From the NCBI GenBank assembly GCA_021734045.1, contig JAIPJR010000064.1:1-14734 (forward strand): 14,734 nucleotides of DNA, given 5' to 3'. The position numbers and the translations under genes were made by a program. The stretch is from Fidelibacterota bacterium. Lineage in GTDB: Bacteria > Fidelibacterota > UBA8477. Below, piece after piece: positions 6,491-13,477 of the stretch (position 1 is its first letter; each line of letters starts with the position of its first letter). Below the pieces are notes generated by a model. It did no database searches. It was not told where the DNA came from and worked only from the letters and a program-made list of their open reading frames with translations.

Positions 6491-7345
6491 CTATTTCGCC
6501 GGCAGGGTTAACACAACGGTATTTGCTTCATCCTGCTGCTGGAAATAGAATTGTGCAGCTTCTGCCAATTTTCGGTCCTCAAAAACACCATACACAGTCG
6601 AGCCGCTACCCGACAAACTGGCAAACCAGGCGCCCTGCGTCTGCAGGTCCCTTTTTATGGCGCCAATTTGTGGATATGTATGGAACACCGAAGGCTCAAA
6701 ATGATTTTCAAAAAGCTGCTTCACATCGTCCTTCGTTAAAAGGCGGCCAAAAGTAACCGGCACCTGCTGGTCTGTCAACTTTAATTTAAGCCCCTCAAAC
6801 GCCTGTTTTGTCGAGACCTGGACCGGCGGAATCACCAATAAAACCGGGTGGTGGAAAGTCAACTTCAACGGCTCCAATCGTTCCCCCACACCCCGGCCAT
6901 GCTGAACACCACCGCGGATGAAAAAAGGCACATCAGCCCCCAATTGTACCGCCATATCTATTAGTTGCTCGTCAGGCAGGGCCAAACCTGAGATCTGATT
7001 CAATGCTTTCAACATGGCCGCACCATCTGCGCTGCCACCGCCCAGTCCCGAGCCTGCCGGAACCCGCTTTTCCAGTGTTACCCGACAACCGATCTCTTTT
7101 TCGGTTTTTTCCGAAAAAAGCGTGTGGGCACGCTGGATGATATTGTCACCACCATCATCGAAGTTCACGCCTGTCATTTCCAATTCAAATCGTTCCTGTG
7201 GCTCAAAATGAAGTGTATCCCCAAAGGCCAGCTCCTGGAACACCGTATCCAATTCATGATAACCATCCGGCCGTCTGCCTAAAATCTGTAAAGCCAGATT
7301 GATCTTGCAGTGGGCTTCGATAGAGAAGGATTGGAAAGAAGGCAT
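6491..7345 (-). CDS. ispE: 4-diphosphocytidyl-2-C-methyl-D-erythritol kinase
   Basis: GHMP-family kinase of the MEP (non-mevalonate) isoprenoid pathway. It phosphorylates CDP-methylerythritol at the 2-hydroxyl using ATP, in the cytoplasm. It has 284 residues. Near the N-terminus is the substrate-binding block KINLALQILGRRPDGYHEL at 14-32, with Lys14 as the conserved lysine. The ATP-binding glycine loop PAGSGLGGGSADGAA is at 96-110, and GADVPFF at 136-142 contains the catalytic Asp138. The C-terminal GHMP motif is SGSGSTVYGVF. The ATG at 7345 gives a normal N-terminus, but no clear Shine-Dalgarno sequence precedes it and no other start lies nearby. It is followed by a terminator and preceded by a long stretch of uncertain content. 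Confidence 0.97.
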   Translation of the reverse strand: MPSFQSFSIEAHCKINLALQILGRRPDGYHELDTVFQELAFGDTLHFEPQERFELEMTGVNFDDGGDNIIQRAHTLFSEKTEKEIGCRVTLEKRVPAGSGLGGGSADGAAMLKALNQISGLALPDEQLIDMAVQLGADVPFFIRGGVQHGRGVGERLEPLKLTFHHPVLLVIPPVQVSTKQAFEGLKLKLTDQQVPVTFGRLLTKDDVKQLFENHFEPSVFHTYPQIGAIKRDLQTQGAWFASLSGSGSTVYGVFEDRKLAEAAQFYFQQQDEANTVVLTLPAK

Positions 7346-7442
7346 AATTAACTTTTGATGTCTAATCTCACGCGTATCCCTGAACTCGTCAAAGGGCGCA
7401 GGGGAATGCTATATAAAGATCGCAATATTCTCCGCTGTCCGC

Positions 7443-7462
7443 AAAAAGGCACCCTTAGCCTT
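7443..7462 (-). terminator. Weak hairpin with short T run
   Basis: On the minus strand AAGGC and GCCTT form a 5-bp stem around TAAGGGT. The T residues that end the stem run on to five in a row. The stop codon of the small open frame at 7455 lies in the loop. This is too short to be sure of termination; it may be incidental. Confidence 0.25.
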
Positions 7463-7682
7463 GCCTCCAGTGATTTTTAATCAGATTTTCTAAGAGGTAA
7501 GACGCCCCGAAAGCTCTTCCGGGATTGAATGACTCACCGCCGAGCTCAAGTACTGAAGCCTCACTCCTGATTAAACCCAAACCGCCGCCGCGGCTAAATC
7601 CATTTAGTAATTCTGTCCACACTTCCATAACGAATAATATGGCGCAAATTATCAGCACAGTTGAGATTCCCTGAGCATTCAT
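7455..7682 (-). CDS. Possible small one-helix membrane protein, unrecognised
   Basis: An ATG at 7682 opens 75 codons. The product has one hydrophobic segment at about residues 6-25 (ISTVLIICAILFVMEVWTEL), then a Gly/Ser-rich stretch and a polar C-terminus ending KNHWRQG. The frame is open further upstream to a GTG at 7802 (115 codons), but the extra part has no membrane or motif features. Neither start has a ribosome binding site, unlike almost every other gene here, and I do not recognise the family. It lies between the cbb3 operon and ispE. It could be a real small protein, a decayed gene or chance. Confidence 0.25.
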   Translation of the reverse strand: MNAQGISTVLIICAILFVMEVWTELLNGFSRGGGLGLIRSEASVLELGGESFNPGRAFGASYLLENLIKNHWRQG

Positions 7683-7687
7683 CTTTA

Positions 7688-7963
7688 TTAATCTAATACC
7701 GGGAGATTTGAAATGAAATAGCCACACCCCGGTGTCGGTATTGACCTGGCGGGCACTTCCGTCAACACTTGCCTCACGAACCTCCCCGATGATGCACGCC
7801 ACGGTTTAAAACTGTTTTTGTAAATTGAAATGGGTTTAACGAGCTGACAGCCAGCGCTATCCAACGCCACATCAAGCCGGGAGACATGATTACCTGTATG
7901 GTAGCTATTGGTGTATTTGGCGGGGTACTCTGTTAATGCCTTATGGATTTTTTTATAACAAAC
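7688..7963 (-). other. 91-codon open frame directly after the ccoH stop, same frame
   Basis: Straight after the ccoH TGA (7966-7964) the same frame stays open for 91 codons, to TAA at 7690-7688. The sequence reads like ordinary protein (for example KALTEYPAKYTNSYHTGNHV and DSAGCQLVKPISIYKNSF), but it has no ATG and no ribosome binding site; the only possible starts are weak ones such as the GTG at 7870. CcoH is complete without it. It may be a fragment of a lost downstream gene or a chance frame. Confidence 0.2.
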
Positions 7964-8482
7964 TCAATAATCGATGACAAAACTGCCCTCGTTGTAATAT
8001 TCCACACCGTCGGAATCCCAAGTGATTTTTACCCGCCAAAGTCCCGATGATAATGCTGCCGTGGAAAACACCTGTTCGCGCACCGCGTTTAACTGCAAAG
8101 GAAAGGACACATCCGCGCCGGCGTCATTGGGCCGGTAAAAGCTCAGCCGTCCCTGAATGTCTCCGGATTTAAATTCAGCGGGAAATGTCACCCGGTAAAC
8201 CTTCTCGCCAGCTTCATAGCGCAGCAAAACCGGCTCTGCTAATGCTTTCGTACGATTAATCCGGTCAATCTGAGCCTGGTATTGCAGCGTCTTTTCATAG
8301 TAATTATCGGTGACCAGTTCCACATCATGAGTCCCGGCAAAAATGAGAAATCCCACCAGGCTTAACACAAACAGGATGAGAAAGACCGTAATACTCAAAG
8401 GCCAGATTGGCCAGCCGCCGGTTTTGCCTGTACTGCCGGCCCTAATCGTGGTGCTCGTTTTCACTTTCCTTTTTATGCTCAC
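7964..8482 (-). CDS. ccoH: CcoH/FixH-family cbb3 oxidase assembly protein
   Basis: Membrane protein needed for assembly or stability of the cbb3 oxidase; family members contact CcoN. It has 172 residues. One transmembrane helix is at about 27-50, introduced by the typical GWPIWP. Next is the family block LVTDNYYEKTLQYQAQIDR at 56-74, then a periplasmic beta-rich domain containing SGLWRVKITW at 146-155. The outermost start is GTG at 8482, overlapping the end of ccoG by 41 bases in another frame; a second GTG at 8464 is possible. Neither has a well-spaced ribosome binding site and no ATG is available, so translation is probably coupled to ccoG. It is the last recognisable gene of the cbb3 operon. 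Confidence 0.88.
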   Translation of the reverse strand: MSIKRKVKTSTTIRAGSTGKTGGWPIWPLSITVFLILFVLSLVGFLIFAGTHDVELVTDNYYEKTLQYQAQIDRINRTKALAEPVLLRYEAGEKVYRVTFPAEFKSGDIQGRLSFYRPNDAGADVSFPLQLNAVREQVFSTAALSSGLWRVKITWDSDGVEYYNEGSFVIDY

Positions 8483-9929
8483 GCGAATTATCTGTCTCGT
8501 GACTCCGCTGCCGGAAGGGATTGGGTCCTAAAAATGTGGTCTTCACGGTCTGGCGCTTCTCACCACCGGCGTAAACCTCGATTTCAATGGATGTTTTCAC
8601 CCGCGAAACCTCATCCCGGGGTAGATCTACAAAAAATGCCGCTTCCACAACCGATTGACCCGGGAGAATGACAGGACCACCCACCATGCGAATGTCACCA
8701 GCAGCGGGTTCGTCAACTTCAAACCGTATGGGCAGCGGGTTGAAGGTCTTGTTCACCAGTTTGGCGGTATAGAGATTGGCGATTTTATCGTCACCCATTT
8801 CCTGATAGAGTGTCCCCGGCGTGCGCAGAATCGTGGCCTCAATATCGCTGCGGGTGAATAACAGGAACAATACCGCGCCGGTGAGCAGCAGCAGAATGGT
8901 TGTGTATCCGGCCACCCGGGGGGTGATGCGAAACCGGGTGCCCTGCTCGATATTATTATACGAGGCATAGCGAATCAGGCCTCGCGGCCGTCCCACTGCA
9001 TCCATCACATGATCACAGGCATCGATACACGCCGTACAATTCACACATTCCAATTGGGTGCCGTCCCGAATGTCAATTCCCGTGGGACACACATCCACAC
9101 ATTGATGACAGTCAATACAATCACCCCGCTGGTTCCAATCCGCTTTGGGCGAGAATTTTTTCCGGGGCTCCCCGCGTTTGTAATCGTAGGAAACGACTAC
9201 TGAATCCGCGTCCAGCAGAACCCCCTGCAGGCGCCCGTATGGACACACCAGCGTACAGACCTGTTCCCGAAACCGGGCGAAAATCCAGTAAAACACACCG
9301 GAGAAAATGAGCATGGCGGTGAATCCGGCAAGGTGTTCGGTAGGTGGAGCGGTGACGATGCGAAACAGCTCATCCTTGCCAATGATATAGGCCAGAAAGG
9401 TGTTCCCAATCAGGAAGGCGATGGCAAAGAAAATGGCGTGCTTACTCACCTTTTTGAGAATTTTCTGTCCAGACCAGGGCGCCAGATTCAATCGCCGCTG
9501 CTGGATGGCGTCGCCTTCAATCCAGTACTCGATTTTACGGAAGACCATTTCCATGAAAACCGTCTGGGGACAAGTCCAGCCGCAAAACACGCGACCGTAC
9601 ACCGCAGTAAACAGAACAATCCCAACAATTACAGCAATCATGGCCAGAACGAAGAGGAAAAAATCCTGAGGCCAGAAAACCATTCCAAAAATGATGAATT
9701 TGCGTTCCAGGACATTCAGCAACAGAAGCGGGTGGCCATTGATGGTGACGAAAGGACCGGCAAAGAGAACCGCCAGCAGGAACAGACTGACCCAGTTGCG
9801 TGCCTGGTAAAACTGGCCCTTGGGTTTTTTGGGATAAATCCAGGTGCGCTTACCGCTGGCGTCCACGGTGGCAATGTGGTCCCGGAAGGATTGATCCTTT
9901 TGCGTCTGCCCCGTGTTATTACCGCCCAT
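8442..9929 (-). CDS. ccoG: CcoG/RdxA/FixG-type polyferredoxin, cbb3 assembly
   Basis: Membrane iron-sulfur protein that in studied bacteria reduces copper during cbb3 oxidase assembly. From the chosen start it has 495 residues. Membrane helices are near 46-68, 88-110, 165-185, 200-218 and 338-358. The third segment is preceded by FCGWTCPQ, and VCTLVCPYGR lies near 225-234. Two 4Fe-4S motifs follow: CIDCHQCVDVC (Cys 271, 274, 277, 281) and CVNCTACIDAC (Cys 295, 298, 301, 305). The C-terminal third is the Ig-like domain typical of CcoG, then a charged His-containing tail. An ATG also exists at 9935, but the GGGGGA site sits directly against it and six bases before the ATG at 9929, so I chose 9929. 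It follows ccoP by about 30 bases. Confidence 0.96.
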   Translation of the reverse strand: MGGNNTGQTQKDQSFRDHIATVDASGKRTWIYPKKPKGQFYQARNWVSLFLLAVLFAGPFVTINGHPLLLLNVLERKFIIFGMVFWPQDFFLFVLAMIAVIVGIVLFTAVYGRVFCGWTCPQTVFMEMVFRKIEYWIEGDAIQQRRLNLAPWSGQKILKKVSKHAIFFAIAFLIGNTFLAYIIGKDELFRIVTAPPTEHLAGFTAMLIFSGVFYWIFARFREQVCTLVCPYGRLQGVLLDADSVVVSYDYKRGEPRKKFSPKADWNQRGDCIDCHQCVDVCPTGIDIRDGTQLECVNCTACIDACDHVMDAVGRPRGLIRYASYNNIEQGTRFRITPRVAGYTTILLLLTGAVLFLLFTRSDIEATILRTPGTLYQEMGDDKIANLYTAKLVNKTFNPLPIRFEVDEPAAGDIRMVGGPVILPGQSVVEAAFFVDLPRDEVSRVKTSIEIEVYAGGEKRQTVKTTFLGPNPFRQRSHETDNSREHKKESENEHHD

Positions 9930-9961
9930 GCTCATTCCCCCGCATGTTCAATCATGGCTGC

Positions 9962-10858
9962 CTACTCACCCTCATCCTGTTGAAACAAATCGCCCTGGGG
10001 CGCTTTGGGGTTGGGTGGATCGGTGCCACGCAGCGTTTCAATGTAAGACGCCACCTCTTGAATCTGTTGCGGTTTTAATGTGCGGTCCCAGGCGATCATT
10101 CCCTTGGCCGGAACACCAACATTAATGATGTGGATAATGTCTGCGTAGCGCCCGCCATTAATCCAATAATCATCCGTGAGATTGGGACCAATGCCGCCCT
10201 CACCGAATTTGCCGTGACAGGGAACGCAATTCAGATCATAGATTTCTTTACCGGCCGCCAGGCTGGCGTCATCGGTCAGCGCCTCCAGCTCTGGTTCCTC
10301 CGGCTCTGCCTTATCAGCTCCGCTACCCGTCTCGCCCGCCTCAAAGCGGGTATACAATTCCGGAAATGCTGACGCCAATTTCTCCAGATTTTCCTCATCG
10401 GCCTTGTCCATGGCCAGCAGAATCAGCTCGTCAAAACCCATCGCGCTGGTCGCCGTGGCGTCTATGGCACCAGCCGCCTGTTGTGCTGCCACCATCCGGG
10501 CTGCCTCGGCTTTGATTTGCTTTTCCAATTCCTTCCGCTTCAACGGCGTCATGTCCTCTTCACCATAATAGGGTGCCCGGTAACTCCATTGAAAACCGTC
10601 TGCTCCAGCCATTTCCGGCGGCGGTTCATAATTGGGGTCGGCCGCCTGCATTTCTGCCACATATTCTTCCGCCTGGGTATTTCCCACACCCAGTACTTCG
10701 TAATAAGCGAAATAAATCACCGCGAAAATGATGGTGAGATAAAACAGGTTCTTCCACCAGGGCGGCAGGTCGTTGTCCAATTCACGAATACCGTCATATT
10801 CGTGATCCAGAAGCAGTTTTTCCTCATTGTTGGGCTGCTGATCACGCTCAGTTACCAT
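9962..10858 (-). CDS. ccoP: cbb3 oxidase CcoP subunit, one-heme form
   Basis: Membrane-anchored c-type cytochrome subunit that delivers electrons toward CcoNO. It has 298 residues. The N-terminal family block HEYDGIRELDNDLPPWW is at 19-35 and one helix at about 36-55. Only one heme site is present, CVPCH at 211-215, with Met254 (KGMIAWD) as likely sixth ligand. Proteobacterial CcoP has two heme domains. Here the place of the first is taken by about 140 residues that contain no cysteine and are rich in Ala, Glu and Lys (about 60-200), partly helical by composition. The ATG at 10858 lies within the end of ccoQ (11-base overlap) and has GGGAGAGG upstream. Confidence 0.96.
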   Translation of the reverse strand: MVTERDQQPNNEEKLLLDHEYDGIRELDNDLPPWWKNLFYLTIIFAVIYFAYYEVLGVGNTQAEEYVAEMQAADPNYEPPPEMAGADGFQWSYRAPYYGEEDMTPLKRKELEKQIKAEAARMVAAQQAAGAIDATATSAMGFDELILLAMDKADEENLEKLASAFPELYTRFEAGETGSGADKAEPEEPELEALTDDASLAAGKEIYDLNCVPCHGKFGEGGIGPNLTDDYWINGGRYADIIHIINVGVPAKGMIAWDRTLKPQQIQEVASYIETLRGTDPPNPKAPQGDLFQQDEGE

Positions 10859-11063
10859 GATTACCCTCTCCCTCAGTCTCTAAATAATGTGGTCTTGTAT
10901 CACGACCCGGTTCCAGCGGCAGGTTGCCCATGTGCTGAACATGGTGTTTGTCCATTTTCACAATCCAATACACCACGCCCAGAAACAACCCGAAGAAAAT
11001 CAACAGCGAAATAACCGGGTAAATGCTCACACCACCAATGCTTTCCATGATTGCTTTATACAT
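10848..11063 (-). CDS. ccoQ: CcoQ-like small cbb3 oxidase subunit
   Basis: A 71-residue membrane protein with one hydrophobic helix at about 13-35 (SIYPVISLLIFFGLFLGVVY), then KMDKHHVQHMGNLPLE and an acidic tail. The size, the single helix and its place between ccoNO and ccoP identify it as CcoQ/FixQ-like, which stabilises the oxidase complex. Sequence identity in this family is low, so the call rests partly on position. The ATG at 11063 has only a weak ribosome binding site, 24 bases after the ccoNO stop, and its end overlaps ccoP by 11 bases. Confidence 0.85.
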   Translation of the reverse strand: MYKAIMESIGGVSIYPVISLLIFFGLFLGVVYWIVKMDKHHVQHMGNLPLEPGRDTRPHYLETEGEGNHGN

Positions 11064-11087
11064 AGTTGTAAATGCTCACTTTTCCGG

Positions 11088-13208
11088 TTATTGATTGCCT
11101 TTAATGTCCACGCCCAGACGCTGCAAATACGCAATCAGTGCGATGATTTCCCGGTCCGGATCCGTGTCAATCCCGCCAATGGCCAGGTTATAAGCGATCT
11201 CGTTCGCCTGATTCATCAAATCCTCCACCGCCTGCTGGTCGTACCCTTCCGGATATGGCACGCCCATTTTCTGCATGGCGCGGATTTTTGCCGGCGTGTG
11301 ATTCACATTCAATTCATCTTCCAGCAACCAGGGATAGGGTGGCATGAGGGAACCCGGCGACATGGAGGTGGGATCTTCCATGTGGCGATAATGCCAGGCG
11401 TCAGGATATTTTCCCCCTTCCCGGGCCAGATCGGGTCCCGTGCGTTTGGAGCCCCACAAGAAGGGGTGGTCATACACAAACTCGCCTGCCTTGGAGTATT
11501 CACCATAGCGCTCCGTCTCGCTGCGGAAGGGCCGGATCATCTGGCTGTGACAATTATTGCAGCCCTCGCGGATGTAAATATCCCGTCCCTCCAGCTCCAG
11601 CGGTGTGTAGGGTTTGACACTGGCAATGGTGGGGACATTGGATTTCACCAGAAACATGGGGACCATTTCCACCAACCCACCAATGAGCACGGCGATTACC
11701 ACACCCACAGAAAACTGGACCGGGCGACGCTCGATCCAGCGGTGCCAATCTTTCTTCGTGATTTTTTCAGGACCGGTGGATTTCTCCAGCGCTGGCGCCG
11801 CCACTGCTTCATTGGCCTCAAACCGGCCGGCTTTCATGGTTTTCAGCAGGTTGTGCCCCATGATGAAAATCCCGATGAAATACAGACTGCCGCCAATGGA
11901 GCGCAGCAAGTACATGGGCACTACCTGGAGGACGGTTTCCAGAAAATTGGGATACTGAAGAAATCCGTCTGCTGTAAACTGCTTCCACATGAGTCCCTCA
12001 GTAATGCCGCCCCAGTACAGGGGAATCACATAAAACAACATCCCCAGTGTGCCCAGCCAGAAGTGCCAGTTGGCTAATTTTCGTGAATAGAGCTGGGTAT
12101 TGTAGAGTCGCGGTACCAGCCAGTACAAAATGCCAAATGTGAGGAAGCCATTCCATCCCAGCGCCCCCACGTGCACATGGGCAATCGTCCAATCCGTGAA
12201 GTGGGACAGGGCATTCACCGATTTGATAGACAACATGGGCCCTTCAAAGGTGGCCATGCCATACGCAGTCACCGCCACCACCATGAATTTCAAAATCGGG
12301 TCTTCCCGCACTCGATCCCAGGCCCCGCGCAAGGTGAGCAAACCGTTCAGCATCCCGCCCCAGGAGGGCGCAATGAGCATGATCGAAAATACGGTTCCCA
12401 GTGACTGCGCCCAGTCCGGTAACGCTGAATACAGCAAATGGTGCGGCCCGGCCCAGATGTAGATGAAAATCAGCGCCCAGAAGTGGATAATGGAGAGCCG
12501 GTAGGAAAACACCGGACGGTTGGCCGCTTTGGGGAGGAAGTAATACATCAATCCCAGGTAAGGTGTGGTGAGAAAAAAAGCCACGGCGTTATGGCCATAC
12601 CACCACTGCACCAGCGCGTCCTGCACACCGGCAAACAGGGAATAGCTTTTGGTCCAGCTCACGGGAATTTCAAAGGAATTCACAATATGGAGCACTGCCA
12701 CGGTAAAAAAAGTGGCCAGGTAAAACCAGATCGCCACATACATGTGTTTTTCCCGGCGCTTCATGATGGTACCCAGCATATTCACGCCCCAGATCACCCA
12801 AATCACCGCAATGGCGATATCAATGGGCCATTCCAGCTCGGCATATTCCTTACTGGTCGTAATACCCAGTGGCAGTGTGATGGCGGCGGACACAATAATC
12901 GCCTGCCAGCCCCAGAAATGGATTTTCGACAGGGTATCGCTAAAATTCCGAGCCTTCAAGAGACGCTGAATGGAGTAGTAATAGCCCATGAAGATGCCAT
13001 TCCCCACGAAGGCGAAAATCACCGCATTGGTGTGGAGCGGCCTTAACCGGCTGAAGGTGATGTACGGAATGCCACCATTCAACTGGGGCAAATAAATCTG
13101 AAACGCGATGGTGACGCCCACCAGCATTCCCACCGCACCCCAAAAAATGGTGGCGATGGTGAATAACCTCACGATCTGGTTGTCGTAATGGAATTTCTCA
13201 ACGGCCAT
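11088..13208 (-). CDS. ccoNO: cbb3 oxidase CcoN-CcoO fusion (catalytic subunit plus monoheme cytochrome c)
   Basis: One 706-residue chain combining the heme-copper catalytic subunit and the membrane cytochrome c subunit. The CcoN part (about 1-460) has all redox ligands: His59 (low-spin heme b), His206 with His256/His257 (copper B), Tyr250 at the crosslinked-tyrosine position, Glu322, and His344/His346 (heme ligands). Spacing matches P. stutzeri CcoN. A linker of about 35 residues rich in Ala, Glu and Lys (461-495) joins it to CcoO, with one helix at about 498-520, CNNCH at 550-554 and Met622 (SLMPPYPW) as axial ligand. The ATG at 13208 begins MAVEKFHYDN and follows GGGAGGC; the frame is open to 13289 but that would extend into ccoS. 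It overlaps ccoS by 11 bases. No stop or frameshift at the junction. Confidence 0.97.
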   Translation of the reverse strand: MAVEKFHYDNQIVRLFTIATIFWGAVGMLVGVTIAFQIYLPQLNGGIPYITFSRLRPLHTNAVIFAFVGNGIFMGYYYSIQRLLKARNFSDTLSKIHFWGWQAIIVSAAITLPLGITTSKEYAELEWPIDIAIAVIWVIWGVNMLGTIMKRREKHMYVAIWFYLATFFTVAVLHIVNSFEIPVSWTKSYSLFAGVQDALVQWWYGHNAVAFFLTTPYLGLMYYFLPKAANRPVFSYRLSIIHFWALIFIYIWAGPHHLLYSALPDWAQSLGTVFSIMLIAPSWGGMLNGLLTLRGAWDRVREDPILKFMVVAVTAYGMATFEGPMLSIKSVNALSHFTDWTIAHVHVGALGWNGFLTFGILYWLVPRLYNTQLYSRKLANWHFWLGTLGMLFYVIPLYWGGITEGLMWKQFTADGFLQYPNFLETVLQVVPMYLLRSIGGSLYFIGIFIMGHNLLKTMKAGRFEANEAVAAPALEKSTGPEKITKKDWHRWIERRPVQFSVGVVIAVLIGGLVEMVPMFLVKSNVPTIASVKPYTPLELEGRDIYIREGCNNCHSQMIRPFRSETERYGEYSKAGEFVYDHPFLWGSKRTGPDLAREGGKYPDAWHYRHMEDPTSMSPGSLMPPYPWLLEDELNVNHTPAKIRAMQKMGVPYPEGYDQQAVEDLMNQANEIAYNLAIGGIDTDPDREIIALIAYLQRLGVDIKGNQ

Positions 13209-13476
13209 AACGCTGCTCTGCCTCCCTTTTTTCCTCGGCAGCAGATTCGGTGGCTGGCTTACCCTCCGCCCGATCCTGCACTTCCACATGTCTCGAATTC
13301 TTCAAGCCTTTTTCTGATTTATGCCTTTTCGATGGCTGTTTGTCATCGAATAACATCCGTACCGCCGGCGTGTGGCGATCATCATACTGTCCCGACTTCA
13401 CCGCCCACAAAAACGCCAACAAAAACCCGGCTGCCACCACAATACTAAAACCCACCAATAGCACCATCACCGACAT
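13198..13476 (-). CDS. ccoS: CcoS cbb3 oxidase maturation protein, extended tail
   Basis: Small membrane protein needed for cofactor insertion into the cbb3 oxidase. Residues 1-45 are typical CcoS: a single helix at about 3-26 (MVLLVGFSIVVAAGFLLAFL) followed by WAVKSGQYDDRHTPAVRMLF. Many CcoS proteins are about 45-70 residues; this one has 92, because of a highly charged Lys/Glu/Arg tail from about residue 47. The tail ends with an 11-base overlap of the ccoNO start. The ATG at 13476 lies one base after the ccoI stop, so translation is probably coupled. Confidence 0.93.
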   Translation of the reverse strand: MSVMVLLVGFSIVVAAGFLLAFLWAVKSGQYDDRHTPAVRMLFDDKQPSKRHKSEKGLKNSRHVEVQDRAEGKPATESAAEEKREAEQRYGR

Positions 13477-13477
13477 G

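Larger units (their letters stand above)
7346..7963 (-). other. 618-base stretch between ccoH and ispE with no confident gene
   Basis: Nothing here matches a family I recognise on either strand. It holds the two weak open frames listed separately, at 7688-7963 and 7455-7682, and a poor hairpin at 7443-7462. On the minus strand near 7409-7416 there is a TATATA-like element that could serve as a -10 for ispE, but I found no -35 at proper spacing. A promoter for ispE must lie in or upstream of this stretch unless the cbb3 transcript runs through. No RNA gene was found. Confidence 0.5.

Noticed and set aside
7886-7936. Tiny plus-strand open frame of 16 codons
   Set aside because: It is too short and has no properly spaced ribosome binding site and no conservation evidence.
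7895-7955. Plus-strand terminator before the T run at 7949
   Set aside because: There is a short T run, but no stable hairpin directly before it, and no plus-strand gene ends here.
7964-7966. Selenocysteine or programmed readthrough at the ccoH TGA
   Set aside because: CcoH has its normal full length at this stop, and I see no convincing stem-loop just downstream.
10887-12077. Long plus-strand open frame of about 396 codons opposite ccoQ and ccoNO
   Set aside because: It is antisense to genes with complete conserved motifs. The product is His-rich without domain features, as expected for a shadow of a coding strand.
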